This document shows positions 48,226 to 58,600 of a DNA stretch of 64,000 nt, one piece after another (position 1 is the stretch's first letter; the number at the start of each line of letters is the position of its first letter). The position numbers and the translations under genes are program-made. The notes under the pieces are model-generated. The model had not been told where the DNA came from. It did not search any database and saw nothing but the letters and a program-made list of their open reading frames with translations. Source of the stretch: Opisthocomus hoazin (lineage: Eukaryota > Chordata > Aves > Opisthocomiformes > Opisthocomidae); assembly GCF_030867145.1 (NCBI RefSeq), contig NC_134433.1, forward strand, positions 17,457,896-17,521,895, given 5' to 3'.

Positions 48226-49683
48226 AATGGAGGGACGGCAAGGTTTTTTTGGTAAGGAATATTTCAGTTTGCTGCTCGCTGTCATGAGTGAAAGATTCCA
48301 GAAATCTGTAACAGTAAATGTAATGATCTGTGTGCATTTTCTGGTAGCTGCCAGATGTCACTGGACGCATTCCCAATACACACTGTACTCCTGTAATGAA
48401 CACTGACAGTTTAATAACCAATTATTTTGAATGTTTTTTTTTAATTTCTTTTAAACTATAAACTGATTCTTATTTCTACTCTCTTCTTGGCCAGCTAAAA
48501 TCTGCTTCCTCTTCCTACCACCTTTCATTTATATTTCTGATTAATTGAGCTGTAGACAGAGTAAAAGTGGAACAAAAGGCTGTGACCTAGTGACATGTTT
48601 CCCCCAGAATGATGTGGAAGAATGCCTCTCCTGCTTGAGTTGCTCTTTTACTACTGAGAGGAGAATGCTGTTGTGGACAGGGCCTCAGGATATTAGATTT
48701 CAGGTCTGATGATCATTTGGAGAAATGAATAAAACAAAGGACACTATTCTGTTGGTAATGAGGGTCCCTTTTACAACAGCTGTAGTGTTGTTATGGATAT
48801 GGTGGATTTGATCCCTGGTTCCCCACTGGTTTGGGGGAGACTTTATTGTTAACATAAGGCAATATATTTCACTGCTACTTTCTAGTGATGGGTTGCTGTG
48901 GATTTAAGGAGAACTGATATATTTAGGCAGGTCTGGTTTACTTGTTACAAATTAGTCTGAGTATGATAATCCATTGGGGCCATCTAAGCTGTCATGATTG
49001 TATCTGTTACTGTACCTATTCTAATGTGTTTTTTCCTTCCTGTCTTCAAATGACAAACTTCAAATGAAAGCCCCAGGCTCCAGCAAAACAAAGCTGTCTG
49101 ATGAAAACAGCTCAGTAAGTGAGAATTCAGTAGTTTGTCGATATATCTATGAGCCGAATAGGGTGGCACTTCTAAAAAAAGTGAAATGGAATTAAAATGG
49201 GAGCTACCGCCATGTCCTGGGGAAATGCTGCTTCATGTCTTACAAACAATGTACAGTTTGAGTGTTGGAATTGAGCAGCCTGGTGAATTCAACAGGGAAG
49301 AATTTATCTTCTCAAGTCACTGTATCAGCTGAAAGTGATACAGGCTTATCTTTAACAAGAACTTGTTTTAATCACTTTTGTTAGGTGGAAGCAAGAGGTG
49401 TAACTTTTGTGCCATCCTGAGAGCTCTGGCTGAGTGTCTGAGATTAAACTACGTCCACTGACCAAAGTGATCCTCCTGAGCCATCTACACAAACTGCTTA
49501 TTAAAGTGTGTGATTTTTTTTTTTCTTTGAGCTTGGAGCAGACGTGAGCATTCCCTTCCATTAATGTAAGTGTCTCTGTATTTCCAGCTGGCCCACACCG
49601 ATTCAGTGGTGCTCAGTGGCACATGCAGAACGTCCTCAAAGACTCTGTGGAGAGCTCTGACGATGAATTCTTCGATGCGCGAG
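31206..49683 (+). CDS. PITPNM3: PITPNM3 (Nir1), N-terminal coding exons 1 and 2 joined (partial)
   Basis: The joined coding exons 31206-31227 and 49588-49683 give 39 codons plus one base; the remainder lies beyond the right edge. Known family: PITPNM3/Nir1 is a membrane-associated protein of the Nir/RdgB family that lacks the N-terminal PI-transfer domain of PITPNM1 and 2, has DDHD and LNS2 domains, and has been reported as a CCL18 receptor and linked to cone-rod dystrophy. Seen here: MAKAPCP, then [20 protein letters not shown] and EFFDAR. As I recall, the human protein has MAKA at the start and GAPWHLRNVL...[14 protein letters not shown], so both ends of this peptide match. The acidic tract plus EFFDAR(E) is a FFAT motif for binding VAP proteins on the endoplasmic reticulum. 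The upstream neighbour KIAA0753 is in the same orientation as in human. Confidence 0.9.
34085..34580. repeat. Degenerate pyrimidine-rich minisatellite
   Basis: About 500 bases with strong C+T bias on the + strand. It is built from diverged units that restart with GGCCT or GGCTT (for example TTGGCCTTCCAACTTCTTTC, TTGGCCTTGTGTGCTCTC, TTTGGCTTCACACTTCTG), roughly 30-36 bases apart in the second half. The composition keeps one frame open for 279 codons (33956-34795), rich in Pro, Ser and Leu, which is not evidence of a gene. Confidence 0.7.
34537..34570. repeat. Perfect 17-base tandem duplication
   Basis: GGCTTCACACTTCTGTA occurs twice in a row without a mismatch, at 34537-34553 and 34554-34570, at the end of the pyrimidine-rich minisatellite. 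A perfect copy among diverged units suggests a recent duplication. Confidence 0.9.
37081..37690 (-). mobile_element. CR1 LINE fragment with a 190-codon open frame
   Basis: On + it begins ATCATAGAATTATGGAATCA, the reverse complement of a CR1 3' end. Minus-strand translation is open from 37737 to 37165 and shows the C-terminal part of the CR1 ORF2 product: [20 protein letters not shown], then [20 protein letters not shown] and [20 protein letters not shown]. The first 20 or so codons of that frame are probably flanking sequence. The copy lacks the catalytic reverse transcriptase and endonuclease, so it is 5'-truncated and inactive, but it has no frameshift in 190 codons. Confidence 0.92.
42223..42630 (-). 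mobile_element. Older CR1 LINE fragment
   Basis: GGATTATAGGATAATTCAGA, then TTGGAAGGGACCTGAGGAGG, CCCAACCTCCTGCTCAAAGC and, near the end, CCAGGTTGAACAAGCCCTGT with TTCCCTTAGCCTTTC. This is the reverse complement of a divergent CR1 3' region. It is more decayed than the copy at 37081. Confidence 0.85.
44525..44832 (+). mobile_element. CR1 LINE 3' fragment
   Basis: ACAAATACCTGAAGGGAGGG, GATGGAGCCATCTTATTTTC, GACAGGATAAGAAGCAATGG, GGCACAAACTGAAACATGGA and a final ATTGTGATTCTGT. This is the standard order of a CR1 3' end in sense orientation, about 300 bases. Confidence 0.88.
45875..45927 (+). mobile_element. Short CR1 3' tail
   Basis: GAGATGACCCACAGAGGTCC followed by CTTCCAACCCCTACTATTCT and GTGATTCTGT. 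This is only the last 50 or so bases of a CR1 element. Confidence 0.8.
48177..48222. repeat. (AT)23 microsatellite
   Basis: Forty-six bases of perfect AT dinucleotide repeat in PITPNM3 intron 1. It is self-complementary and can extrude as a cruciform. It is likely to be length-polymorphic. Confidence 0.97.
49588..49683 (+). CDS. PITPNM3: PITPNM3 coding exon 2 with FFAT motif
   Basis: A 96-base exon, phase 1 in and out, with acceptor TCTGTATTTCCAG and donor CGAG|GTCAGT. It encodes [20 protein letters not shown] and then FFDAR. Residues [11 protein letters not shown] cover 49650-49682: an acidic tract followed by the FFAT core EFFDAR. The seventh core residue, Glu in the human protein, would be completed by exon 3 from the trailing G at 49683. 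Confidence 0.93.
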
Positions 49684-50610
49684 GTCAGTACATGTTTTTA
49701 ATCCTCCCGTCCCCGTTCTTTCCCCAATTTTGCAGCAAGTAACTGAGCTCCTTTGGGGATGAACTGACAACATTGTCCTCATCAGACTGAGATCTGAAAA
49801 AACCCCGTCAGATCTTCTCTCAAGGATTTCTGAACGGGCCTAAATTTAGGTGAGATGGGTGAAGTGCTGGGGTGGATGAGCGAGTTACCATGAACTGGAT
49901 CTGACATCAGAAGCAGCATGACTACCCAACAGTACAGAGCTTACTGTGTTCTCTTGGGCCCAGCTTGTTTAAGGATCAGGTAGTATGTGATGTTAGAGTT
50001 GGAGTGCTCTTGTTTACAGTTCCTGATGAAGGCCATGAGTGCTTGTGTTACTTATGGCCAATTTTTAAACCAATGGCCTAGATTTTCCACTCTGGCAAAA
50101 CTTTCACTGAAGTGACCGGGACCTCTGCTTGTTCAAGAAGAAGCAACATCTGAATAACTGTGGATTTTATCAGGTGAATCCAAAATGCAGTACTCACTAC
50201 AACATCTGATGAGAGCCTAAATCTTGTCATGCTCTTTAACATGCCCAGTTTTGTTCTGAGGTGGGAATAAAGTTCGTAGGTTGTGTGCACACGCAACCTC
50301 CCATCTACAGTGGGAGACAGTGTCTCTGTTTTTGATTTTGTTTGCAGGAGCCAAACCTAATGCTTTTCTGAAATGTTGCGTTTGCTTTTCGCAAGTGAAT
50401 AACTATCAAGGAAGGATTAATTCTGCTACTACTGTGAAATCCAATTGTAGGATCTTTCATAGTGTAGGCTATTCAGTTCAGACTGAGCTGTCCTTATGTC
50501 CTCATGTTACATGGAAGTCCGGAGTGAAGGGTGATGGAATAAACTTGTTGAATGTCCTTTGGCTTTTGTAGCAAACTGGATTAATTAAGTACTGAGCAAT
50601 CCCTATGCCT

Positions 50611-50669
50611 TTGAGCAACCTGCTCTAGTGAAAGATGCCCCTGCCCAAACAATTCTGCGATTGTATGAA
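50611..50669 (+). mobile_element. CR1 3' tail remnant with internal deletion
   Basis: TTGAGCAACCTGCTCTAGTG then AAAGATGCCCCTGCCCAAAC and AATTCTGCGATTGTATGA. It matches the CR1 3' end but lacks the usual middle part before the terminal ATTCTATGATTCTATGA. Confidence 0.6.
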
Positions 50670-52650
50670 AAGGAGATGGATTCCCCTTCACCCAAATATT
50701 TGTTGAGAGTTCTTTTCTAGTTCAAAGTAAATGTAATCCAAAGTGGAACACTCAACTGTCTGATGGGAAACTTGCCTTGGGTTTGGATGTGCTTTTTATT
50801 TTTAGTTTGGTTCTTTCATTAACAGCACACTCAGCAGACAATCTGCTGATGCCTAAGTGCAAAAAAATTTGCATGGTGAAGATTGTCCCTGAGTTTCTCC
50901 CTGTGTTGTTATTTGTGATATAGGGATTAAAAACCCCTCCCTTCCCAGTATTCTGTTCTTCTTGAATGAGGCCTGTTTCTGAGCAAATTAATTTTCATTT
51001 ATAGAACTGCATTGACTTCAGTCTCATTGCTGTGTGCTGATTTGATGTCTGGAGATGCATGATGGTATTGCAAATGGCAGTTGGAATTTTTAAGGCAGTA
51101 TTTGGCATTAAATGTCTGCTGTCTTGCAGTGAACTTCATATTTCAGCGTTTTAATATTCTCTGTGGGTGGAATTGTTGCAGGAATGGTTGGCAGCTGACT
51201 GTTGCGTTTTCATGCTGGCATAAGCTTGAGTTGAAATTCAGCATGAAGGACTTACGTTAGGAGCTTTTTAGTTGCTTTAAAAATGCAGAGGGTAGGAGGC
51301 AGGCAGGCAGCTCTGTGCTCTAAATGATTTGGAAGCTCTGCAGCAATTTCCCTGATAGCTCACTGATTTATTTCTGTGAAGCTGAATTTGCAGTATTTTC
51401 CAAAACAATCTTTTTTTGCAGAGGCATAATTAATATTGATCAGATTATTACTGTGTATTATTCAAAGTACAGATTTGGATCCAGGATGCCTCGACTGCAG
51501 TTTATCTGCCAGTTGCTCTGACAATGATGGTGACTTTGTCTGATGGTGAACCACTTATTTTCTGTTCCCTTTCTGTAAATTTCCTACTCTAGCTATAAAA
51601 TTCATGACAACTTTGAACTTGAAAGACAAGCTGCTTACATGAGAGTTTTGTTTTGTTTTTTAACAACCCACCCCCCACAGGCAACAGCCTCAGTCAAACA
51701 GGGAAAGAAAAGTTTTCAAAATAAAATGGATTTTGAAAACTTGGCACAAAATTCTGGCCTCGCCTAGTACACTACAACTGTCCATTGAAATCAGGCGGTT
51801 CTAAATGGAGATGGATATTGGAATAATATTTTTATGAAAGTCAAATGATTTGTGTTTGGTTGATCAGGTATAGCAGGATGAAACTATTTGATGTGGTTTA
51901 TTTTGGAAGTGTGGCGAAATGATGTAATGGATCCTTGTATCTCTAGAATCTGTGAAATTGACTGTGGACTTCACCTTCTTTCAGAAACATGCTGGCATCC
52001 TCTTGATTTTACCACAGCTAGAAATGAGTTCCTGGCTGTACAAGTATGCTACAGCTACTGAGCAGAAAAAGACATGCAGATGTTCTTTCTGAGTTTGCCT
52101 GTATTAATAAGGTGTGCATTCAATTCAGACCCTTTTTGAAGTCTGAGACAGGAGATATCCATCAAATATCAATTTTCTTCCCTGTTCCTGTACAGATAGG
52201 CTTACACTAATAACTACTTGTCTGGTGTAGAGGGTTCTATACCTGAGATTCAAGAAACAATCCACAACTATATGTTGTCTGATGTCAAAATGCCACCTCG
52301 TGCCCAGTCTGAAATCGGCTCAGATGTGCATTTCTGAGCTGGGATTTAGCAGCCCATCCCTATCTGAAGAGGGATTTGAGAGCTCTGAGCTCTGTGTGTG
52401 TGTATGCACGTGAGTGCACATTTCACAAAATACATTGCTGAACACTGATTATTTTCTCCTTGTTCTGAACAAAACAACTATCTTATCTGAAAGAGGCTTT
52501 TAGCACAGGGATGTTCCAGCTGTCGGCACAGAGAGAGGAAAGAAATATGGATGTTATAAGCCGATTTGTCCCTTGTAATCTTTATTGTCAGTGGGTACGC
52601 ACACAGACACTGCAGCTGGTACTCAGATGATCTTTGCGCTTTGATCCTCA

Positions 52651-52670
52651 CCCCCCCCCCCCCCCCCCCC
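52651..52670. repeat. C20 homopolymer
   Basis: Twenty consecutive C on the + strand (G20 on the minus strand). The G-strand can form a quadruplex. The exact length is prone to sequencing error. Confidence 0.9.
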
Positions 52671-55600
52671 GATAAAAGCTTAATTATTGAATTATTGTGG
52701 GAATTTAACATCAGATTATGAGTGCTGTAATTTGTCATGGGTATAAAGCTGATGTGGATGTGTAACTGAGATTTTGGGGGATAGGCTGTGAGTGGCACAT
52801 GTGTGTAGATATTTTATTTGCTTTTTTAACTGTAAGAATGGCAGCTAGTCATCTTGTGTTTTGGAGGCAAAACTAAAACTTCAAGGTATTTGTGTCATGT
52901 CTCATGAAAATCCATGCCCTTGAAAGCCATCTCTGTCTATGGAATTCTCCTTGCACTGAGAGAACAGTGAACAATAGATTAATTCACCAGTATGGAAAAG
53001 CTTTCTATGTTCTTGCTGATCAGGTTTCCAAGCTTGGTTTGACTTTGCTGGTCAGGAGGAATTCTGGTGTTTTGGGAAAGGGCTTTAGCTGCAGCAGAAT
53101 TGTGTGCTTCTACTCAGCAGCCGAAACGTAATGGGATACAAGCAATGTCCTGTTGACACACATGAAAATCAGTGTTGAAGATGCTCTTCTGCATTGCAGA
53201 TACTCGAAGTGAACCTGTTTGGTACTGTGAAAAGCTGTCACAGTAGGGAGAAAGCACAGTGTTAAATAACATGATGACCACTGTGCTTAAGTTTGACTTG
53301 CTGTATCTCTGCTAGTGCTTAGTCCACGGAATTGACTATAGCAATAGGAGTTTGGGGTTGAATAGTGTTTCTTGACAGGCTAGGGCCAAATTTACAAACA
53401 TTTACATGTACAGCTACTATAAGCCTCATTTGGAGAGTTTCACTTCATAGTCACAGTCAATAAGTAATCACTTTCACTGATTACTTATGACCATAATTTT
53501 AGATGTTGTAATCCTCGTATTCTCACCTGTGAAACTTCAGCTACCTTGGCCTGATTGTGGGGTTGGCTACCACAACTTGTCTGAGAACTGTTGTTGAGTA
53601 TTTGACCCTCGAAGTGTTGTAGATTGTTGTGCTATTTGGGAAGGGTAAATTCTACAGCCTTCAAGAAACATGTTTAATTTTTATGAGCAGTAAGGAGAGA
53701 AGGATTCTCGCCACAGTAATGCTGAAACAGGGCCATAGGTGTACCAGTAGTGTGTGGTTCTCTGTGCAAAATTTGTCCTGGGTTTGTGGGGCTGATGTGG
53801 TTTAGAGCATGGTTATAAAAAGGTGCTGCAGGCTAGCTAGGTGAGTAGCTTATGAAAAGCAGCCTGTCTGAATTGATTTTGAGAAGAAATAATGTCTAGT
53901 ACAGATTTTCAAATCTTATTCCATAAGAAAACTGGAGAAATCAAAATATGATGTCTTAAATCAGTGTTTGAGATGCACCCTCTCATTTCTCAAATACATA
54001 TCCACAAAAAATGAGAAATTTTTTCAAGAGTTGTAGGAAGAGATGCAGGCAGGGCAAACAGTCGCTGTGTGTCAGGAGAGCTCTGTGGAAACGAGTGGAT
54101 GTGCACAATTCAGTCTGCCATTTAATTAATCGAAAAGGAAAGAAAAAACCTGACAAACTAATCCTACTTACAGTTGTCAAACAGGCTGCTCCCTCCTCCT
54201 TCCTGCTTCATGCTGAAAGAAATTGAGAAGAACTAAGGGAAACAAATCAGTGCAATTGACAGAGCACTTGGGTGTTGGATTTCTGTGTTTAAAATGAGTA
54301 ACACGAACGTTTTCACTCGGAACCACTTAAAGCAAGGAAGAGCAAGGGCATCTGTAATTCTAAGCTGTTTGGAGTGTGAAAATTATAGAAATTAGAAAAG
54401 CCACATCATTGCTGGAATCAAGTCTCTCCCCAGCAAATATATTTGCATGTAAAAGACTGATTTCCATTTTGCTTGTATTTTTAAAAGCTATGACATGCAA
54501 GAATAGATGTGTGTGTAGAAGATGAGGGACTGCTGGAGAAGTCCAGCACAGTCTAATCTAATGAGATTTCTTTAATTCCTTCCTTTGTGTAGCCCTAAGT
54601 AGGGATTCCTGCTTACCCCAGTGTTGACTTTACACTGCTGTGTTTGACCCCAGCACAGAAGTCTTTGTGCCATTTCCCTCAAATGTCAGACTTGGCTACA
54701 CCTAGTTTGCAAATGTGGACCTTTACTGCCCTCAGAACAGGGGTGCAGGAGCTTGTGTCCATTTTATCAGTGTCAGGATATCATTTTGGTGTTGCTGACT
54801 GAACCATGACTTTGCTAAATGAAAAAACAAGTGAAAATTTTAGGGGAGGTGGCTGCCTCTGGATTAAGATACCAGGTAGGAGCTGAGATTCTCAGATCTG
54901 TCCACATTACGGGAGGCATAGCTTACAATTGGGTCATTTTCCTCAAGTTCGTTATCACACAAGTCATTTTGGTATCACTGCTTTCACACTTAGGCATTCT
55001 TTTTTTTTTTCTTTTTGATGCATTGTCTGCCATTTTACTTCCATTTTGAGGTAGAATCTAAATTACCTGTATCAAAGCTCTAGACTGGAGGAGGCACTAC
55101 TAAGTGGGAGATGTTGCTGTGGAGCAGAAGGTACCTTCAGGGCATCACAGAAATGTGTTCTGTATCATACAGGGAATCAAAGATCCTGGCAGTGAGGAGT
55201 GGGCAGGATGAAATATCAGTGTCTAGGGTTTTTGCTGAGGGAATACTAGTGTCTCTTCTTTGCATGGGGCTGCTTATGACTAGATTTCATGAAATGCATG
55301 TACTGAAATACTTTGTGGTAAGATAATTGTGTACATAGTCAAGTTCCAGGCAGTAACAACAGCTGAAAGGAATCACCAGGACACTATAGTTTATTTTCTA
55401 TTCAGAATTTGCCACTGTTTTAAGCTTTTTCATGTTTTTCTTAGCACTTCACTAGTGTGATATTGATGCCCTGTGTGCATGGAGTCCTGCTAAGGTAAAT
55501 GGCTCTGCTTTACACACTACTACCTGCTTCATCATCTGAAAACTTGCAGTTGATGCTGCTTTAGCTCTTGACTGGAAGGCGGGAAGAGAGCTTCAGCTAC

Positions 55601-58600
55601 TGAAAATTGTGGCTGAATGCACACCAAAGGGCTGGTGCACAGCACCACAATGACGCATAAAATACAAAGCTGTTCAATGTCGGTTGTATTATGGGTTTAT
55701 GGTTTGTTTGGTTTTAGGTTTTTCTGTTATTGGTCAGGAGAGCTGTGTGCTGTGTATGCTAGTAGTTTTTGCTGGTGTGTATTTACAACTTGGGTAAATG
55801 CTGCACTCAGTTGCTAATAGACTACTTCGGGCTTCTGAAGGGGCCATAAGTCTGTGTACTGCTACAAGCTGTCAAGAACAGTGATCATCTGCCAATTGCT
55901 GTCAGGTGGACGATGAAAGGACTTTGAATTGCTTCCAAGCTGTTGATATGGATGGGAAGTTTTGTGCTTTCTTGAGAAGTAATGGCCTGTAGGCTTTTAT
56001 GTAGGGTACTGCTCTGAATGGGGTCCATAGTATGGAATCATTGTAATTTATCATGTTTCCAGGACTATGACTTTTCTAGAAAATTAGGTTGAAGGGTAAA
56101 GCTGAGGGAAGAGTCATATGTATTCAAATGTCTGTCTTCCAATATGTGGATAAATAGTAATAAAACCCTCTAACCTCCCTTTTAGCTGATACTCTCTGAG
56201 AGCTGACACTGAAGAGCATGAAGCAAAAGTTGGTAAGGAGGAGAGATCTCGGCAGCGTGCACTGACATTACAGTGAGACTTTTCTAGTTAGGCCAATAAA
56301 ACATGGTACATTTAGCACTCCAGGTCCCTGGTGATGTAAATAGGAACCAAATGTAGTCATGAGAGAAGCATAGTTTGGCTTTAGCAACCAGAGATGCAAG
56401 AGCAAAATGAGAGTGGGAAACTGGCCAAAGGTAGTCTCAATCTGGGGTCATATCCAAAGCAGCTAATTGTGGAAGTTCCTGTTGTTTTGTTGAAGTTGGT
56501 GAATAAATGTAGAAGTGTGGATACATGTGTGTTAAGAACAGAAACTGTTATGTGTTGGAGGAGGGGGAGGCAGCATTGGAGCGTTGTTGGTAAGCATTTC
56601 GGTTAGTTTGGGTTTCACGTGGTCCTGCAGAAGCAGGGAATACTGGTACAAACTGCATGCCTCCCCCCTCCCTTGGGCAGTGTACTGCTTCCTAAACAGG
56701 TTATAAGCATTGATTTTAACAGTTGCTGTGTAACTCTTCTCATTGAGTCCATGTACTGCAAACTAGGCTGTGTTCACGCTCCAAAATGAACAATTCCAAT
56801 TTTTTCCTTTATAACTTAGACTCCAACCACTAGTATGAAGACAAATTTAAGGTTTTTCTTCTTATTGTGGCCCTGTTACCTTGATTACTTTTGTTCTTGG
56901 TATCTTGTTTTTGTGCTAAAAAAACCTGCTTTCCTTATTTCCCTGCCATTTTGGGGGAGTTTATGTGCTGTTGACAAATCTAGCAACTTGCAGCTCTAAT
57001 TTCAGCACAGAGCCTACTGGCTGGAGTAGCTGGCAGATCAAGCGCAAGGAGCCATTCATACATTTGGAAGTTAAAACCAGTGTATGTAAGCTTCCACCTA
57101 CATATTTATTGTGACCCTTTTATCAATGTCCTGTGGACTGACAGAAATGTTCCCTACAGCATTTGAGCTCTGGTACAAGTTCTCATTCAGCGAACACTTT
57201 CCTCATAACACCTCACAAATTTAGCAAGATGTCCTTTCCAGGAGTAGAAAGACAAAAGATATGGCTAGGGAATAATGTGGAGAAGACATGGCAAAACTGA
57301 TCATGTTGGATCACACCAGACAGAAAAGTGTGATTATCTGACTTAGACTGGTCCCTTTTGGGCACTGGACTCTTTACAGGAGGCAGTGTGAGAAAGAGGG
57401 TAGAAAATAGATGGACTGTGGGTACATACGGTCTATTTTAAGGCACTGATTTTCTGAGTCGTAGAAAAATATTCATTTTATTTCTAGGTTTTGGTTTTCC
57501 CAGTTGTAAGCTATTAGAATTTTTTTTCTGTCCGGTGTCTGGAAATTAAGAGTGGTATTTAAGAAGCTGTTGATAATTGTTATTATTAAAGTACCTGGGA
57601 GGTGATTTCAGGCTTTTTGTGGACTCCCTCAGAAGAAGCAAAGTTAACAGTTGATATCAAGTTTGTGATAAGATGCGAGTGGTAGTATCACTGTTTGCAG
57701 GGGATCCTGTAGCCACTTTCTGACCTACTTTAAATTAAAATGAACTCTGACTTCAACAGTTACTCTGGATTTAAACTACTCCAGCAGATGAGAATCTAAC
57801 CTATCGGAAACATATCTTCTTCGTCATTTCTTTATATGTGCAGTAGGCTTCTGATTTAGAATATGAGGGCGTGTTGTTTTTTTTTTTCCTGGCTTCCTGG
57901 GTGTGTAACTGTAGCAGATATTATGGTCAAGTCTGCTGACAGCTTTGCTAATGATTGAACAGGTGGCGTGGAATACAGCTGAGTTTTAGTCTATGTAAAA
58001 ACTTTTGTCATTAGTTTTGCCTTCTTAAAATGACCCTTATGGCATGTCTCTGGTATTACTATGTTCATATAAAGCTGAAGCCAATAGATATGTGGTATAT
58101 ATTTCAAGCCAGGCTCTGTGTGTACTTTCTCGGGATTCTTATTCATGAAAGAGGCTATAGTAGCTCTCTGCTAATTAAGAGCTGCTCTTAATTTGCTGTA
58201 CCTTTCTCTCCTGAAAATAGATCCACCTCGTCTCATCTATTTAATTTTAAAATGCTCTGCTGAGCAGCTTGAATATTTTTTGGAAATGTTGCCAATGAAC
58301 TAAAGTGGAAGTTTGGGAGTTCTAAACACTCCTCTGTGTGTTTGTGCTCTAAAGCCACAGTGTGATGTAAAATTCTATTGCACTTAGCAAAAAGCATCAC
58401 AAGGTGTGAGGATGCTGACCCTTATTCTCTAAAGTACATGAATTTTAAGAAAAGGCTGTGTTGCAAAAATGGATGGTGAATGTCTTAATGTTAAGATATC
58501 TATCTTTTCCTGCCTCAGTTTTATTGGGTGTCATTTCCCTCCATGCCCCCTGCCCCGATTTTAAACATCAATGGAAAGCACTTCTGTAAACATGTTGTTT

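Larger units (their letters stand above)
31228..49587. other. PITPNM3: PITPNM3 intron 1
   Basis: An 18.36-kb GT-AG intron, phase 1. It holds a C12 run (31418-31429), a pyrimidine-rich minisatellite (34085-34580), four recognisable CR1 pieces (37081, 42223, 44525, 45875), homopolymer tracts including G10 (37980-37989) and A12 (41629-41640), and an (AT)23 tract (48177-48222). Apart from these no gene was recognised on either strand; frames such as 40712-41056 minus and 45133-45495 plus have no recognisable homology. Confidence 0.8.
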
